DNA of 64,000 bases from Linepithema humile (lineage: Eukaryota; Arthropoda; Insecta; Hymenoptera; Formicidae). The stretch covers positions 2,305,001-2,369,000 of the forward strand of contig NC_090132.1 of assembly GCF_040581485.1 (NCBI RefSeq). Reading direction: 5' to 3'. This document shows positions 13,924 through 25,620 of this stretch, piece after piece (the first letter of the stretch is position 1; each line of letters begins with the position of its first letter). A program made the translations under genes and the position numbers. The notes under the pieces are model-generated. The model was given only the letters and a program-made list of their open reading frames with translations, was not told the DNA's origin and searched no databases.

Positions 13924-16076
13924 AGCCGCCGATACGTACGCGGGCGAAGCAGGCAAGCAAGCGATTTTCGGTTATATTCGCGTCGCCGCGGCGGTGTGCG
14001 ACGCTTTCCGACAACGGCTTTACGTTTCGGCGTATTCCGAATTGCCGAAAAGGAAGTTCACATGGGTAACCAGCATGTTGCTAGGTCGAATAAATGCCTA
14101 ATTATAACTATCTTACATCTACCGCATCGTGTTATTACCCGACGAAATATACACGACGCTACATTTTCGCCGGTGTCCGATGCACGCAGACGTGCTTAAC
14201 AAACGTTCCTGGTCAAATTTGCAAGGATGCGCATAATAATCATCCATTAGCCAGTTATTTGCGTCCGGAAAGGCGGGTTCTCACGCACTGTCATCCCACC
14301 GCATAATCTCGTAGACTAACCTGGAATCAATTGTGATCACCCTTCGAAACGATTATCATTTGCGCGTTGATTATTACGCCCGTGAAGATATACGCGCGTA
14401 TCCCCGCATATTACGTAACGTCGATAATTAAAACAATCAGGATTTCTGCAATTAGAATCAATGCGTATCATCTTTCCTTTCAGAGATGGAGATTACATTT
14501 TAATTAAATTTCTGAAAGATTTATTAGTATTTAAAATTTTAATTGTTTTGCGTTAAATCATACGCAAGACATAAAAAAATTATTCTTGGTTCCGTAATTG
14601 CATAATTTATTGCGTTATTAGGAATTTTTCATAATTAAATTCTTGCAACAGCGCGATGCCGTTATTTGACAATTTGTGGTTAAGAATAAAAATGCGATTC
14701 TTCCTTAAATGTGTACATTATTAAATAATTATCGCTCTAAGCTTTTCGCACGAATGTTATTATTTCGAATGCCAAGACAAAGTGGAGAATGTTTATAGGT
14801 TGCTTTTGGCGTATGACACTGGTCACTTTGCATCTGTTATTGTTTATGACTGTTATTATTTACATCTCTGCATATGTTGTTACCTCATGCTTTGCGAAAT
14901 GTTTCGCAGAAGGCATATTAATAACAAAAATCGCGCAATAATTGGCATAATTTGATATAAATGACAATCTTTCGCGAATAAAAAAATGACTAACTCCAGT
15001 GACATAGATTAAAAATCAAATTACTTTCATAACATGTATCTGATATTGCTTATTCTGTAGAAAAAAAATATATATAGATTTATACGGTCATCCGTTTATT
15101 CAACAAATAAATAAATAAAAAGACTTTGTCTTTTAAATATTGAATAGGAGAACAAAAATGTAGTCAATAATTATCAATTAATCTCATTAAAGTGTGTCTA
15201 AGATAGATATATTAATTATATGTTGTAATATTTATATATTGATTTAGTTATCGCAAAAATTTGCACAGATAAATCTAGCAAAATAACGCAAATGATGAGA
15301 ATCGCATACTGTGCGCCTGAACATCGTTTTTTATAAGCTTGTTTCACGAATTCTGTAATATATCATTCGATTTCAGTTCGATTTCAACTTCTGATGCACC
15401 TTAGATTATTGTAGAAATGTTCGCCGCAAGACTCAATAGTGTTACTTTATGAGATCAATTCTTGATTTCGCATGCACGATTAATATACAAGAGCGCGCTG
15501 GGAATTTCTATTATTTAGCGAAAGCAACTGCGACCCATATTTGATATGATAAATAAATTATAACAGTTATAATAATTATTATACAATAACCACAAGAACA
15601 AGTTAGCGTATAAAATACGTTTTAAGCGAAAGATATATTTCATAAGTATTTTAGCATTTTATTTTTATCAATTAAAGGAACGGAAGTTTGTAATGCATAA
15701 GTGTTGATAATTATATTACTGGCCTTATTGACCGATGTAATCTGATTTTGATTAGATAAACAGCGGATAGAATGTGCAACACAAGAAGAAAATGTCTTGC
15801 GAAATTATTTATCGAGCGATGAATAGGGTTAGTGACGTGTCGTGTCGTAATTCCGCAACGAACGACTGAATACATTGCGCAAAAAAAAGGTATGCCATAC
15901 AAGCAAAAAATTTTGAGACCAGGTACGCGCTTGCGTGATTAATGCGCTGAACGTGGAATTCCAAAAAGATGCCGTCGAAACATCCTAAAATTATATGAGA
16001 GAAGGAGGCGAGTGCCTTTCCTGTTCCTGTATAAATAGGACATTACTAATACAATTTTTATGATCCTAATCCACCT

Positions 16077-16079
<3 letters not shown>

Positions 16080-16109
<30 letters not shown>
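16080..16109. repeat. (TA)n microsatellite
   Basis: About 14 TA units in AT-rich DNA. Confidence 0.9.
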
Positions 16110-16112
<3 letters not shown>

Positions 16113-19100
16113 CGCAATATAATTTAGGAAAAGCGTGTAAAGGAAATTACGGCAAGATGGTAGAATAATCAATAATTTAAAGCAGCAATGGTCTTAATGC
16201 GATTATTGTTCAAAATCGTTGAAAAATTGATGAAATGGTCTAAATTTGAAATAGACTATCATGCCCCGGAAATTCTCTTCGGAGTTAAGTAATAAACGAT
16301 CGCGACTGCCGCGAAGGCGTATTCTCGCCAAAGAATTCTACTTTCCGTAAGCTATCTGGAAAATAGCCGAAAAGAAAGCCGCGAGCGGAAGAAAAGCGAG
16401 ACAAAGTCGAGGAAATGCGCGGCTCGAATATGCGAACACGCGCGAGGCGTCGAATGGACGTGCATTGAGACGAATGAGCGCGTGTGTAAAGACGGGTGGA
16501 TAGAGAACCAAACGAGAAATAGAGTAGCGTGGCTCGCGGAAGGGAGAGGCGGAGTGAAGGAAGGGAAAGAGGAGAATGAGGACGGGGTAAAGGCGAACGT
16601 ACCCTTAGGAAGCGTGAGATGCAGCGACTGCGAGAACGGGCGAGGAGGGGGCCGAGGGAGGGGGGAGGGGGGGACCGAGCGCCGAAGCGGCACAGAAGGT
16701 GAACGTCCAAGGGGCCAACCTGTTCGAGGTTCATGGCCCCCGATCGACTAGCGAACTCTCTTGCAGGAAGCCATCCTGCCCAATCTGCTAGCGAGCCTCG
16801 TGCCAAAGGACCGCCGCACCTTGCTCTCAGGACGCCGGAATTTTCGAATATTGCAGCGTCCAGACTCGCGGATATGTTTTCCCGTCGCGCATTCGCAATC
16901 TAAATTGTCGTTCGATTTAGTTCCAATCATTTTCCCGAAAGAGTATTAATTATAAGAGGAATCAATTTGAATCTTCACGATCTTCACGAGATATCTTACC
17001 TCAAAGCATCACACGATCATTGCGAAACGTCGTATAATAAAAAATTAAAATTGATTAGAGAATTATTAAAATACATTTAAGAAAAAAATAAAGTAGCGTC
17101 AAATTAATCATCGGTCAATGTTCAACTTATTTTTTATTTTATGATTTGTGCACAATCTTCTATTACGTCAGAATGGGATGAGAGAAATACATCTTTGTGA
17201 TATGTTATGCATAATGTTACATGCATATATTGATTATATTTAGCATCGTTGTCACATTTCTTGGACGGCCAAAGAAATGATTTCTGAGAAAGATTTCACT
17301 TCCTACAAACGCGTCCTTGACGAATCAAGGTTTTATAAAAAAAAAATATTATAAAAATATTAGCAGAATAGTCCGCGAGACAAAAAGCTATTGCACAAGT
17401 GTGAAACAGCAAGGCAAAACTTGACGAGATTTCAAAACATAATCATTGATTATGTATAACCGGGTTGAATCCCGCACGTAACGTCTTACAATCGCATCGA
17501 ATGTATTCAATATGTGCATTCGTTGTAAATTATTTTAATAAGTGTACCGTTTAATGCGTTAACGGTTTGAACATTTAACACGATAACAATTTATAATTTT
17601 TGTCACAATATCTCTCATAGAAGTGCTGTGCTTCTTTTTATATAAATTTTTGCAGTATTGATATCACAATGTTGATCTTGCATCAAAGTTGTTCTCATTC
17701 CTTTTTTTCTGCCAACAATTATAAAAAAATCGATAATTAATTATTTCCACCAAGATAATTTTCGCTTCGCGAAGTTATTCTCGTCAGCGATCATGTCGTG
17801 AGTCGCAATCTGATACGAAACGCGCATAGACCAGCAATATTTCGCTCGATGTAAACTATAATCTTATCTTGCGTTAGTCAGAATACAAATATTCAGCAAT
17901 GTGTGTGAGACCACGAGATTAATAGTATCGTGATATTATAAACGTCTTTTCGAGATTAACGATACGTGCAAAATTTGGGCATGTGTCTCAGCAGAATGAT
18001 ATTGGCAATGATGCACGCGTGTCTGTCTATATACGCGTGCTGTGCAAAGACGGAATAAAGCACAACCAGCTTGAAACTACCAAACGCAATTTCGCACGCC
18101 GGCACTTCAAAACGCAGCGTTAAACAATCTCGAGAGTTGCTCGCGCGGATCCAGTTCGATTCACCTTTCCAGACGTTAAAGAAAGTCGGCGTTCGCGACA
18201 AGTCGCGTCTGCTCCGAAAGAGAGATAACAAGACGACGGTCGCGGATTCTTGCAGATTCGGGACATTGCGTAACAAAGTATACATCAGCAGTGCGCGTGG
18301 TGCTTGATGACGCTTGCATCATGCACTGATGAGCTCTTTTCGTCTTTATACGAGCAAGGTGAATTGATATATACGTTCATCGATACGACCGGGTTTTTTT
18401 TTTTTTTTAAATACTCTACTAAATGTTTCAATGTCCTACATGTCACATGTTATACAAAATATTAAATAAACCGTGCTCCCTTTTTGTATTAAAATATTTT
18501 TTTATAACCGCAAATATCCATGACGAGATGTCTTGTTAATTATATCTTACAGCTGTTGTAAATCTTTTTTTTTTCAAGTACCGACAATCTACTTTCGAAT
18601 AGAAATATTGTTATATTTTTATATTTTAAAGAATTTTTTATTTTTATCTTCAATTCTGTTGTTCCGGAACTGTATCAAGATTTTTTTTTTGCAAAAATGC
18701 AAAATTCAGCGCTTTCTCCTCAAAAGCAAACAAGCAATTAGTATCTCTCGAACACACTGCTATACCATTATCGGGCTATTGTTAAGCGCCTTATTTACCA
18801 ATCGCAATAATTGGCGTAATGAAACACAGACGATTATAATGTAACGCGGTCTTGTATACCGTGCTATGCGCTTCGCGGGTGGCTTTACATTCAAGTGGCT
18901 TTCACGAACTCTCCACGTCTCCGCGATAATCTGGTTTCATTTATGGGTTTCTGGCTTGCGAGAAAGAGTAACGGTAGTTTATTCATGCGCCGTCTCAATT
19001 GTCTGGCATAAGCACAGAATCTTAGACTTGTATAAGTGTGACAGTCGTCTTATATCTCGCTCACAGTTGGATTACATCGCACTGAAATCCGGAGACCGGG

Positions 19101-20408
19101 ACCGGGTTGATTACTATCTTGCGGGTTATTTGCGAATTCCTGTTCGTCCGCTCTTAATTGACCACCTAACTGGGTTCGACGACGTATAAAGTCGCGATAA
19201 TATATCACGTATCTTACGTATCCGCGAATCTATTTGATCGTTAAGACTCACTCAGCTTTTTCTCTTCCACCTTTTGCCGCGATGAACTCTGCGACAATCA
19301 ACTATTATCTCATTAATAATTATATTATTATCATTAACGTTTCTCGAATGCGTTAAATAATTTATAAAGTCCTAAATTTTAAATTTACTTAAATTTACTT
19401 AATCATGAAACTTTTAATGAATTAAATTAGTCAATAACTGCTAAATGTTTTCACAAACTTTTAGTAATGTAAATCTCACGAAAAAAAAAACAAGTTATTT
19501 GAAAATATATTTACACGAAACAAAAAAGTAAAAAGGGAACCTTTTCATCTGTAATCAATACAGTTTCTCCCTCCTTCTGCATGAAAGAAACTAGATTTAC
19601 ATTAATATATTTTTCATGTGCTCTCTTTGAATTTGTATTTTATATGCTTTTAGACTAAATTCGGCAATTGTTGTTTCTAGACGATTGTTGCGAAACCTTT
19701 TTCTTCCACGTTTTGCCAACTAAAGTATCGCGAAGAAAAATTGATTCAATAGGTATAAGTTAAGATTGCGCTCTAAGCATTTCGGAGGATTTGCAGCGGT
19801 TATATCCTGACAATTGCACGCTAATATTCGACGAGCGCATTTTGGCGTTGCCAAGCTCCTCGAGCTTGTTATTCCAATGAACAGCGAACTAGCGAACATC
19901 AATCGCGGTCTGCTCGATTAAACGGCTGAAGGACGACAATCTGCACTTCTCGCCGTTTATCGCTCTAATCTAAAGATACATTCGGACACGGCCGAGAAGA
20001 AAAACATCTTGCAGCGTGTTGACACAGATGCACCGAAGTTACAAGTGACATTAAAAGATATTTCCGATTATAGATTGATACGACTGATAATCCGCTGATC
20101 TGTGAAAGAAATCGAATTAAACGTGGAAGGCATATCGTCACGAGAGCTCGCAGAAGCCGCCGGAGCGATTTGAAAAAGTTTCCGGCGGTCAAACGGAAAA
20201 AGTTATCTTGAAAGAATTAAATTAATTTAGCGACGAAAAAATATATTGGATGCAAATTATGTTTCTTTTTTCAATCAGATAAATTCTCTGTAAGAATGCG
20301 CATTGACGCTGTGAATATTGTCAAATTCTAATTAATTCTAACTAATTCTGCATTCTCTTTGAAGCAGAGTTCTAAACATAGCAAATTTGTCAGAAACTCA
20401 TCTAACTC

Positions 20409-20421
20409 GTTTCATTGAACC
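20409..20421. promoter_or_regulatory. Ecdysone-response-element-like palindrome
   Basis: GTTTCATTGAACC fits the EcR/USP consensus RGKTCA-N-TGAMCY with one mismatch (T for G at the second position) and the canonical 1-base spacer. It sits at the upstream edge of the candidate distal promoter block. One or two such matches are expected by chance in a window this size. Confidence 0.25.
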
Positions 20422-23400
20422 CGCTACTGCTGGTCATTTAACGACGGATATAATGTTATGCGTCGGATTTCGAGAAAACAAGACCGCACACACTATGCTC
20501 AGCAAAGTCTAACGTAAGTTTAGCTACGTAGAAGCTAAATACCGGACGCGGTGGGGTGGTAACAGAGCTGACAGGTGGGGGCAAGGCAGGGTGCCGGCGG
20601 TGTCAAACGCCAGCGCGAGGAGAGAAAGAGAGAGAGAGAGAGAGTCGTTTCGCGATAGAGCGAGATGGGGGAGGGGGGCGGGAAGAGGGAAGAAGCGGCA
20701 AGACTTCTTCGTTTCGTTTCGGGGGCTGACGGCGGAGATGAGACGAGACGAGACAAGACGAGAAGAACGAGAGAAGCGTTGGAAAAAAGGCGGCCGAACG
20801 AAAGAAGCGAGAAGAAAGAGGGAAAGGCGGAGGAGAGAGAGGATAAAAAGAGCGTAGAGGAGGGTGGATAGGAGAGGATAACTGAAGAGAGAAGAGAAAG
20901 AGGGAGGTAAGAGAAGAGTACGAGTTAACGAAATAAAAAAAAAAAAAAAAAAAAAAGAGAAGAAGAGATAGTAGAAGGAAGAGAGAAAAGAAAGGAAGGG
21001 AGAAGAGAGGCAAGCGAAGGAAAAGAACAGAAGAGAGTAGAAGAGAGAAACAAGCGGATGGCCCAGCGTTCGGGAGTAGGAAAGGGGGCGGGAGGGAGGG
21101 GGCGATTGGTCGGCACGGACGAGACTCTCGAGACGCGCGAGGGGAAACAGCCGAAGCGGTGCACGGCCGAGACCAAGGGTGCCAGGGTGCGCGGGGGGAG
21201 GAGAAGGAACTAAACTGAGGGTTGGGGGCCACTAGCGAGGAAATGGTGGGGCCGAAGAATTGGCGAGGACCAGGGCCTCGGGTCGGGGGAGGGGGGGGCG
21301 AGGGGAGGAGGACGAAGATGAGGACGCGGATGAGGACGCGGATCAGGAGAACGAGGAGGAGGAAGTGACGGAGAACGGGCAGGAGGAGGAAGAGGCGGCG
21401 TAGCGGGGGAGGACGGGAGAGCGCGCGTCTGGTGGTACGCGGAGGGGTGCCGCGGGGGCCCCCGTAATACGGGGGGTAGGGGTTGCCGCCCCTCTCGCGA
21501 TGTCAGCCCCGCCAAGAGTAGTCGCGAAAAGAGCGGGGGCCGGGTTTAACCCCTCTCCTCGCGTCGTGAGGTTCCTATGAATTTTGCGACACTCAATAAA
21601 AAGTGGTTCCACGAGGTTAACATTTCGGTAACTATACCCTCGCCTACCCGGGACGCGCACGCACGCACCGCACGACGACGACGACAACGACGACGACGAC
21701 AGACGAGCCGGATCGGACGGACGTGTATATATGTATATACATATATATATATACTTATACTATATATATATATATATACTTACGTGCATACGTACGTATA
21801 CGCGATCGCGTGTATACTCGCTCGCTCTCTCGCTTCGCTCTCTCCCTCTCTTTTTCGCGCGCAGGGGCCACTCTTCGGCGTACATCACGGGACCACGCAC
21901 GCACACGTGAGGGCCCCAACACACGCACGCGTGTGCAAGCGGGCGGCACACGCTCGTGTTAAAAAGCGAGGGAAGCGAGAGAGGGATAGGAAGAACGGCG
22001 CGGAGGGAAGGAGAACGAAAAAGAGCTTCTCGTGCGGATAGAGGGAGAGAGAGGAAAAGAGAGAGAGAGAGAGAGAGAGAAAGAAAGAAAGAGGGAGTAG
22101 AGGAGAGCGAAAAAGAGTGAGAGGAGTTTATACACACGCGCGCGCGGGCGCGCGCTCGCGGGCACTCCGGCACGCATACATGCACGCCGCGCGCGCACGC
22201 ATACCACAGGACTGCCGAAAAAACTGCACGGGAGAGGCGCAGCAACGGGCAAACCGAACCGCGCGCGAATCAAGTGCTTTGGCCAGTCGCGTTCCCAATC
22301 ACTCTACGACTAGGTAGTCCCCCGGTGTGTCCCAAAGAAGCGGCGAGCAGCTGGGTCCTTCGGTTCTCGACGGTGGTCGGCGCGCCAAGATAATACAACG
22401 CAGGACATTCTAAACGCGCGGACATCGTCTCATCGTTTTCATCGCAATTCCGCGACCGCGTGTTACACGTATATAGGTGAATTTCGGTCACTTCCGCCGA
22501 ATTTTTCCTTCCGTTTTGTTTTTTTTTTCCTGTTTTTCACCGTCGTCGTTCCTTTCGCTCTCGACCGACGAGAAAATATACATCGTTCTCGCACGGAATA
22601 AGTAAACGAAACAAAAAAAAGTGTGCGTTTCTCTTTTGTTTTATATATATATATATGTATATATATACATATATATCAGTCGGAAGGCGACGTTACGGAG
22701 GACACAACAAGGCGGAAAAATAGTGCGCGCCCATGCGTGTATCGACGGGATCGCGAGTACGCGTTACGGTGATCCAGTTACCCGCGTTCTACACGAGGAG
22801 AAGAGGAAACGGGAGACTCCTTGAAGAGAAACGATCCACGGTCACGGTGTGAGTGATGCCACGGGATACGCGCTATTAAACCTCACCCGACGTTCTTCAT
22901 CATCCTCGTCGAGTCACGGGAGGTCAAGGAATTCGCGCGTAATTCAAGGCGATCGACGAAACCGACAGTTTGCAATCCTGAAGAAGATAGCGTGACAGAT
23001 AGCGGAAGGAGCGCGAAGAGGAAAGTGCGCCACATCAGTTCGGTACGAGTTAAAGAAGAAGAGTGAGAAGAGGTTTCGAACGCGCGAGGCAGAGTAGATT
23101 TTACGATTTTCCCGATTTCCCCGCGTGTCTTCGAGATCGTCGGCGATCCGCGGTGATCTCTGTGAGACTGCGTGAAGAAGAAAAATCGGAGAAAACTCTC
23201 ACGTCAGTGAAATACGCAATCGTCCCGCAAAATACGTCACTGCGCGACCGCTTTAACGTCCCGTTTATTTGTGAGAAATTCTACGCGCGATTCGTCCAAC
23301 TTCCGCTGCCGGAAGAGATTGTAAAGTACAAGTTGACATCGGACGGCAGCGACTCGGAAAAACAGAAAGGTGAAACGGAAGGAGACAGAGCGCGGGAGTA

Positions 23401-23605
23401 GAAAAGAAGAGCAACCGAGTACGCGCGTCATTCTCTTGCGATATTTCGGCGCGGCTGGAAGAATCGGCGGAAGTCGGAGGCGAAGGTTTCGCTCTCTTCA
23501 ACGAAATCGTCATCGTCGTCGCATAGAACCACGGGGGCTCAGCATCGACGACAAGGACGCCGGGCAAAGGAGGTCCGACACTTCACTTCTCGCTTAGCGA
23601 TCAAG

Positions 23606-23611
23606 GTACGT
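23606..23611 (+). promoter_or_regulatory. Candidate 5' UTR splice donor (distal)
   Basis: CAAG|GTACGT matches the donor consensus well and ends a 1-kb CpG-rich stretch without obvious protein. It would join to the acceptor at 43407 if this is a br first exon. Inference only. Confidence 0.3.
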
Positions 23612-24356
23612 CCACAGCTGAGATCGGTGGCCTTCGGCCGCCTGTGCGGCTTCCACGGTATACGTGGTCGTTAGAGACAGAGGAAGAAGTTTGGGGAAGA
23701 CAGAGAGGGAGGGAATAGAATAGAAAGAGACGAAGGTAGAGAGAAGGAGGAGTAGCGAATGAGGGAGAGAGAGAGAGAGAGAGAAAGAAAGACAGAGAAA
23801 AAGAGAAAGAGTAAAAAGTTCGGGAGGGGGTACTTAAAGGGGGCGGACGAAGGGGCAGAGAACAAGAGAGGGATAGACGGAGAGAATGCGCAAGGTGAGA
23901 GCGAAAGAGAGAGAAAGAATGATAGGTAGGAAGGGGGAGGGAAAAGGGGGCGAATGCGAAAAAGAGTGCCAGAGAGAGAGAGAAAGAGAGAGGGAACAAG
24001 CGTTTGCATGTATCTGTCGCGCGAGTCATAGCGGTATGCGTGCATGCAAATATGCGAGTGTGCGTGTATCGCGACGGTGTTGATGCATGCATATGCACCA
24101 ACACGAGCGCGACGAGGTAAGCGATAATATGCGCGTATGACGGATGTATGTGTGTGTGTGCGCGTGTGCATGTTTGCACTCCGCATGTGTGCGTGTGTTT
24201 GTATACGCGTACACTGGTTTGACACGTACGCGCCGTTGAACACCTAGTTAGCAGCGTTGCTAGCTAGAATATGTGCGTGTGTCCTTTCATGATTCCACAT
24301 ACGGTGACGTGTCTCGTATGCCCTTGCCTATGTATGCCAGACGGCGAAGGTGACGG

Positions 24357-24424
24357 GACGGCGGCGGCGGCGGCGGCGGCGGCGGTGGCGACGGCGGCAG
24401 CGGCGGCGGCGGCGGTGGCGGCCG
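24357..24424. repeat. (GGC)n-type trinucleotide repeat
   Basis: Imperfect GGC/GCG run that reads as an alanine tract in one plus-strand frame. The surrounding frame (24271-24507) shows no recognised domain. Confidence 0.85.
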
Positions 24425-24536
24425 GCAACGCCAGTAGCGGCAGCGTTAGTACCGTTTGTACTGGCGCGGCTAGACTCGCGCTAGACGAAGATAATGCCAG
24501 ACGTTAGAGAGTGCCTGGCACATGACGTAATCCGCC

Positions 24537-24567
24537 CGCCCGTCCGTCCGTCCGTCCGTCCGTCCGC
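24537..24567. repeat. (CCGT)n tetranucleotide repeat
   Basis: Six CCGT units preceded by two CCGC units, immediately downstream of the GGC repeat block. Confidence 0.9.
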
Positions 24568-25620
24568 TCACTCTCTGTGAGAGGCGCTCCGGTCCTCGTT
24601 TGTCGTGCGTCGCTCCGGGGCCATGCCACGACCGTGCCACGGTCGCCGCCACGCCGCGTTGCGCCGCGCGTACGCGCTCAATTCTACGCGTTCACTCTCG
24701 TTTTCCACCGCACCACGCCTCGTCTGGCGCGAATCTCTCTCTCTGTTTCTCTCTTTCTCTCTCTTTCTGTTTCTCTCTTCCTCTCTCTCCCTCACGCCGC
24801 GTGGGAGTAATCGGTTTTTTTTTCGTTTCCTTTTTTTTTTTTTTTCAACATACCAGATTTCGTCACGTTGCCGCGCGCGCGGGTTATTTTGTTTTTTTAT
24901 TCACCGACCGCGGGCGATTACATATTTTTTAGGACGCAGGATTTTAGCACCTGCGAGTTTACGTGTATATGCATATCCCGCGTTTTTAAACGGGAAATAT
25001 ATTTCTTTCCCCCCCTTTCTTTTTCCACGTCGATGCGCGAAATCCAAAGAAACCACGTGTTGCGAATATTAAGAATGCTCGGTATAAATATGAGGCATCC
25101 CGTTTAGGCGCACGATTCGAGACGGTATTTTTTTCGCTTACACCTGCGACTGCGAGAATTTCTCCTAACCGTGCTTCCTTCTCTCGCCGCGCGTTTCCTA
25201 TTTTTACGAGCGACGCAGGTTGGGCTTGTTGCACGGCCGTGCAGCAAGTTGAAAACATCAAGCGGGCCTAGGTATAAATAGATCCCGCGAGTACCGAACG
25301 TCAGAGAGAAAAGAAAGAAACTACGGGAGAGGACAGGACGCACGGTGTGCGATACAGAGGACGGAATGGGAGCCGGGAGGCGGCGGGGGGACGAAGGCGG
25401 CTTCTGGTAGAAAATAAGAAGCGCCTCGATGATGATGCGTACGTTCTTGAAAAATTTAGCCGCCGCGTGTGCATTCGCTACGTATGCGCTTCGTATACGC
25501 GTGCCGGCGAGACGCGTGTGCGGCCGTACAGCAATAAAATTTCCTGTACGCTCAATGCAAAAGCGATTCTCAAGGATAGACTCCGAACAACAGCGTACTT
25601 AATCTCTTTCGTTAGCGATG

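Larger units (their letters stand above)
1..20399. other. Upstream noncoding DNA with several GC-rich islands, no gene recognised
   Basis: AT-rich DNA is interrupted by sharp GC-rich islands at about 1.0-1.6, 2.9-4.0, 5.0-6.0, 6.5-6.8, 7.4-7.7 and 9.3-9.9 kb. Readable frames within these islands are Arg/Ser/Pro-rich and overlap on both strands, a mark of compositional bias rather than coding. No domain, splice-consistent exon chain or RNA gene was found. Whether this is intergenic DNA, a br 5' intron or regulatory DNA cannot be told. Confidence 0.6.
20400..25620 (+). promoter_or_regulatory. Candidate distal promoter block with noncoding first exon
   Basis: A 5-kb CpG-rich and GA/CT-rich block stands out from AT-rich surroundings. 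It holds GA runs near 20625-20645, 22058-22082, 23766-23785 and 23971-23996, a poly-A tract at 20935-20956, TA repeats at 21740-21778 and 22642-22676, a TCAGT initiator-like site at 22676-22680 and a good splice donor GATCAAG|GTACGT at 23605/23606. The Broad coding exon 1 starts with an acceptor, so a noncoding exon must lie upstream, and this block is one candidate. There is no transcript evidence; the initiator and donor matches are short and could be chance. Long readable frames here are low-complexity and unconvincing as protein. Confidence 0.4.

Noticed and set aside
17458..17478. GGGTTGAATCCC resembling a tRNA T-arm
   Set aside because: The loop is one base short of the TTCGAAT form and there is no A-box or cloverleaf upstream.
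20603..21232. 209-residue minus-strand open frame
   Set aside because: It is a translation of GA/CT-rich repeat sequence (Ser/Leu/Phe/Pro-rich) and contains a poly-Phe run from poly-A.
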